Shown here: positions 34,780 to 37,350 of the stretch, in pieces
Layout of the letters: each line of letters opens with the position of its first letter
Numbering within the stretch: position 1 is the first letter of the stretch
Assembly: GCF_902706185.1 (NCBI RefSeq)
Contig: NZ_CACSJM010000052.1
Location: 1-37,350, forward strand
Source: Roseomonas sp. 18066
Lineage (GTDB): Bacteria > Pseudomonadota > Alphaproteobacteria > Acetobacterales > Acetobacteraceae
Length of the DNA: 37,350 bases
Reading direction: 5' to 3'
Notes under the pieces: model-generated
The model's database searches: none
Seen by the model: the letters and a program-made list of their open reading frames with translations, nothing else
What the model was told of the DNA's origin: nothing
Program-made: the position numbers and the translations under genes

Positions 34780-35879
34780 GCGGCGAGCTGGTCTCCCTCG
34801 GCCTCGCCGGCCTCGCGGAAGGAGTCGCGCACCGCCTCGACCCCCTGCTCGATCAGCGGCAGGTAGAATTCGGCGAGCAGGGCCAGGGCGGCCTCGGGCG
34901 TCTCGGCGCGGTTGACCGCCACGCGGAACTCGGCCGAGCCGGGCAGGCCCTTGGAATACCAGGCCAGGTGCTTGCGGGCGAGCCGCACGCCCGGATGCAG
35001 CCCGTGATGCTCCAGCATGGAATGGTAGTGCTGCAGCAGCACCTGGTACTGCGTCGCCAGGTCCGGCTCCGGCAGGTCTTCCCCGGTGGTCAGATAGGCG
35101 GCGGTGCGGGCCAGCACCCAGGGGCGGCCATAGCAGCCGCGGCCGATCATCACCCCGTCGGCGCCCGACTGGCGCAGCGCCTCGGCGGCGTGCTCCGGCG
35201 TCAGGATGTCGCCATTGACGATGACCGGCAGGCCGATCGCCGCCTTCACCTTGGCGACGAAGGCCCAGTCGGCGGTGCCGGTGTAGAGCATCTGCCGGGT
35301 GCGGCCATGCACGGTGATCAGCTGGATGCCGCATTCCTCGGCGATCTTCGACAGCCGCGGCGCGTTCAGGCTGTTGTGATCCCAGCCCATGCGCATCTTC
35401 AGCGTCACCGGCACCGACACCGCCTTGACCACGGCCTCCAGGATGCGGGCGGCGCCGATCTCGTCGCGCATCAGCGCGCTGCCGGCCTGCTGGCCGATCG
35501 CCACCTTCTTCACCGGGCAACCGAAGTTGATGTCGACGATGGCCGCCCCCTGGTCCACCACCAGCTTCGCCGCCTCGGCCATCACGGCCGGGTCGCAGCC
35601 GGCCAGCTGCACGCTGGTCGGGCCGCCGAAGCCGTCCACCTCGGCCATCTTCCGGGTCTGCCTGTTCTCCCGCACCATGGCCTGGCTGGCGATCATCTCG
35701 CTGACCACCATCGGCGCCTGCAATTCGCGGCACAGCCGGCGGAAGGGCAGGTCGGAGACGCCCGACATCGGCGCCAGGATCACCGGCGCCTCGATGCGGA
35801 TCGGCCCGACCATGATCGGCCGCAGCCGCGGCGGCGCAGCCGGGGGGAGTGCCGTGGGATTGCTGGGGTCGATGCTCAT
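34776..35879 (-). CDS. dusB: tRNA-dihydrouridine synthase DusB
   Basis: A 367-residue FMN-dependent TIM-barrel enzyme reducing uridines in the tRNA D-loop. [14 protein letters not shown] is the N-terminal flavin site, Cys121 in [10 protein letters not shown] is the catalytic cysteine, and [20 protein letters not shown] and [16 protein letters not shown] are family motifs. First gene of the dusB-ntrBCYX group, an arrangement conserved in alphaproteobacteria, where the promoter lies in the 134-bp spacer before ispDF. Confidence 0.95.
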   Translation of the reverse strand: MSIDPSNPTALPPAAPPRLRPIMVGPIRIEAPVILAPMSGVSDLPFRRLCRELQAPMVVSEMIASQAMVRENRQTRKMAEVDGFGGPTSVQLAGCDPAVMAEAAKLVVDQGAAIVDINFGCPVKKVAIGQQAGSALMRDEIGAARILEAVVKAVSVPVTLKMRMGWDHNSLNAPRLSKIAEECGIQLITVHGRTRQMLYTGTADWAFVAKVKAAIGLPVIVNGDILTPEHAAEALRQSGADGVMIGRGCYGRPWVLARTAAYLTTGEDLPEPDLATQYQVLLQHYHSMLEHHGLHPGVRLARKHLAWYSKGLPGSAEFRVAVNRAETPEAALALLAEFYLPLIEQGVEAVRDSFREAGEAEGDQLAA

Positions 35880-36013
35880 GATTTGGGCAATCTAGTCGCT
35901 GCGGCCCGCCGCGTCCATGCGCAACCGCCCAGCCATGCGGCACGGCCGGCCCGCGCCCGGCGCAGAGCCCTGCCCCCTGTCGCGCGGCGCCCGGCCCGGA
36001 TAGGGTCCGCGCC
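35880..36013. promoter_or_regulatory. Divergent spacer between dusB-ntr operon and ispDF
   Basis: A 134-bp GC-rich spacer that must hold the promoters for both directions. No clear sigma-70 hexamers or NtrC-binding palindrome could be read in it. A TAGGGTCCGCGCC stretch lies just before the ispDF ATG, without a strong Shine-Dalgarno. Confidence 0.35.
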
Positions 36014-37168
36014 ATGCCCGTGATCGCCCTTCTGATGGCCGCCGGCCGCGGCCAGCGCTTCGGCGCCGACCGGCCGAAGCAATATCTGCCGCTGCTCGGC
36101 CGCCCCGTGCTGCGCCACGCCGCCGAGGCCCTGCTGGCCGACGGCGCCGTCGATTTTCTTCTCCCTGTCGTCCCCGCCGGCGAGGCGGAGACAGTGGAAA
36201 AGATCCTGGCCGGCCTGCCCTGCCTGCCCGCGGTCGAGGGCGGCTCCACCCGCCAGGCCAGCGTCCGCGCCGGCCTCGAGGCGCTCGCCACCCTGGCCGA
36301 GCCCCCTGCCCTGGTGCTCGTCCATGACGGCGCCCGCCCGATCCTGCCGCGCGGCACGATTCCCGCCCTTCTGGCCGCCCTGGAAACCTACCCCGGCGCC
36401 ATCCCCGCCCAGCCGGTCAGCGACACGCTGAAGCTCGGCCGCGACGGCGCCATTGAAAAAACAGTGCCGCGCGAAAACCTCTACCGCGCCCAGACGCCCC
36501 AGGCCTTCCGCTTCGGCCCCCTGCTGGACGCGCACCGCGCCGCCGGGCAAGAGGCCACCGACGACGCCGCCCTGCTGGAAGCGGCCGGCCTGCCCGTCGC
36601 CCTGCTGCCCGGTTCGGAGACCAACCTCAAAGTGACCTATCCGGAAGACCTGTCCCGCGCCGAGGCCGCCCTGCTGCCCCGCTATCTGCCCGCCATGGGC
36701 ACCGGCTTCGACGTCCACCGCCTGGTGGAAGGCCGCCCCCTCGTCCTCTGCGGCGTGACCATCCCGCACCCGCTGGGCCTGGACGGCCATTCCGACGCCG
36801 ATGTCGGGCTGCACGCGCTCTGCGACGCCATCTACGGCGCGTTGGCCGAGGGCGATATCGGCCGCCACTTCCCGCCCAGCGAGGCCGAATGGAAGGACGC
36901 CGACAGCGCCCGCTTCCTGCGCCACGCCGCCAGCCGGGTGGCCGCCCGCGGCGCCATCCTGACCCATGTCGACGTTACGCTGATCTGCGAGAAGCCCAAG
37001 ATCACCCCGCACGCGGAGGCCATGCGCGCCCGCCTGGCGGAGCTGCTGGGGATCCCGGTGACGCGGGTCTCGGTGAAGGCGACGACGACGGAGAAGCTGG
37101 GGTTCACCGGGCGGGGCGAAGGTATCGCGGCGCAGGCAGCGGCGTCGTTGCTGGTGCCTTCAGAGTAA
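36014..37168 (+). CDS. ispDF: Bifunctional IspD/IspF (MEP isoprenoid pathway)
   Basis: A 384-residue fusion of 2-C-methyl-D-erythritol 4-phosphate cytidylyltransferase and 2-C-methyl-D-erythritol 2,4-cyclodiphosphate synthase, two steps of the non-mevalonate pathway. IspD (1 to ~225) has MAAGRGQRFGADRPKQYLPL and VHDGARP. IspF begins near Met228 (GTGFDVHRL) and has DGHSDADVGLHALCDAIYGA, DIGRHFPP and ATTTEKLGFTGRGEGI. Such fusions are typical of alpha- and epsilonproteobacteria. A hairpin element follows 26 bp after the stop. Confidence 0.96.
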   Translation: MPVIALLMAAGRGQRFGADRPKQYLPLLGRPVLRHAAEALLADGAVDFLLPVVPAGEAETVEKILAGLPCLPAVEGGSTRQASVRAGLEALATLAEPPALVLVHDGARPILPRGTIPALLAALETYPGAIPAQPVSDTLKLGRDGAIEKTVPRENLYRAQTPQAFRFGPLLDAHRAAGQEATDDAALLEAAGLPVALLPGSETNLKVTYPEDLSRAEAALLPRYLPAMGTGFDVHRLVEGRPLVLCGVTIPHPLGLDGHSDADVGLHALCDAIYGALAEGDIGRHFPPSEAEWKDADSARFLRHAASRVAARGAILTHVDVTLICEKPKITPHAEAMRARLAELLGIPVTRVSVKATTTEKLGFTGRGEGIAAQAAASLLVPSE

Positions 37169-37194
37169 TCATTCGAAGAGAAGGCAGCGGCAGG

Positions 37195-37216
37195 CCAGGG
37201 GAATGAATTCCCCTGG
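37195..37216. repeat. GGGGAATGAATTCCCC hairpin element after ispDF
   Basis: A perfect 10-bp inverted repeat (arm CCAGGGGAAT, 37195-37204; mirrored arm 37207-37216) with a GA centre. It is probably a terminator or 3'-end structure for ispDF, though only a short pyrimidine tract follows. The remaining bases to the window end (37217-37350) show no recognisable gene. Confidence 0.6.
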
Positions 37217-37350
37217 ACCCCTTGTAACTTGGCGCCATCGCGCTCGGTCGTTGCTAGAGTGTCCGGAGCGGTGGCGGAGCGTAGCCCGGAACCCCTTGGG
37301 GCGATCGAGCCCGTAAAGAAGCGAGGGTCACGCTCCGTCGTTCCATCGAA

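Noticed and set aside
37217..37350. Possible small RNA or promoter at the window end
   Set aside because: A TAGAGT hexamer and a short GGGGCGATCGAGCCCG-like structure were seen, but no convincing -35, gene or family resemblance. The window ends too soon to judge.

Overview
The window is very GC-rich (about 70% by eye) and reads as a chromosomal segment of an alphaproteobacterium, most likely Acetobacteraceae (Roseomonas-like). The inference rests on the ispDF fusion, the dusB-ntrB-ntrC-ntrY-ntrX-dat-hfq-hflX order, the dac-tmk-holB-metG-tatD-MBL order, a Bug-type solute-binding protein and the codon bias. No species can be named from the sequence alone.

Layout. 1-3.5 kb: accessory metabolism (MBL hydrolase, an SDR divergent from an AraC-type regulator, a Bug periplasmic binding protein). 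3.6-11.7 kb: the most unusual part. A three-gene minus-strand operon encodes an NHLP/NHLM-type bacteriocin exporter (HlyD-like adaptor, C39 peptidase-ABC transporter, second ABC transporter). It faces two tandem plus-strand genes for 207-residue proteins that combine a textbook double-glycine leader (cut after Gly17) with RTX calcium-binding repeats. Each RTX gene has its own copy of a palindromic CTATCGC-N-GCGATAG element about 80 bp before its start. 11.7-13.8 kb: a VOC protein, about 700 bp with no recognisable gene, tRNA-Ser(TGA), and a GST. 13.9-18.2 kb: envelope genes (LpxR-like lipid A deacylase, MltB-like transglycosylase, RlpA/SPOR lipoprotein, DacA/DacF-type carboxypeptidase). 18.2-23.9 kb: tmk, holB, metG, tatD, PhnP-like MBL, then mazG. 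24.1-35.9 kb: a long minus-strand block, read in transcription order as dusB, ntrB, ntrC, ntrY, ntrX, terminator, dat, HAD phosphatase, hfq, hflX, IMPase. 36.0-37.2 kb: ispDF, divergent from dusB.

How the genes fit together. The main hypothesis is a self-contained secretion module. The C39 peptidase would remove the 17-residue leader of the RTX proteins during export by the paired ABC transporters and the HlyD adaptor, and the repeats would fold on meeting extracellular calcium. Ordinary RTX proteins instead use an uncleaved C-terminal signal. No TolC-like outer-membrane partner and no obvious dedicated regulator lies in the window. The rest is largely conserved housekeeping and nitrogen-regulation DNA, with local points of interest: a recurring GGGGAATGAATTCCCC hairpin, a 12-bp tandem repeat inside ntrY, and an NtrX without GAFTGA.
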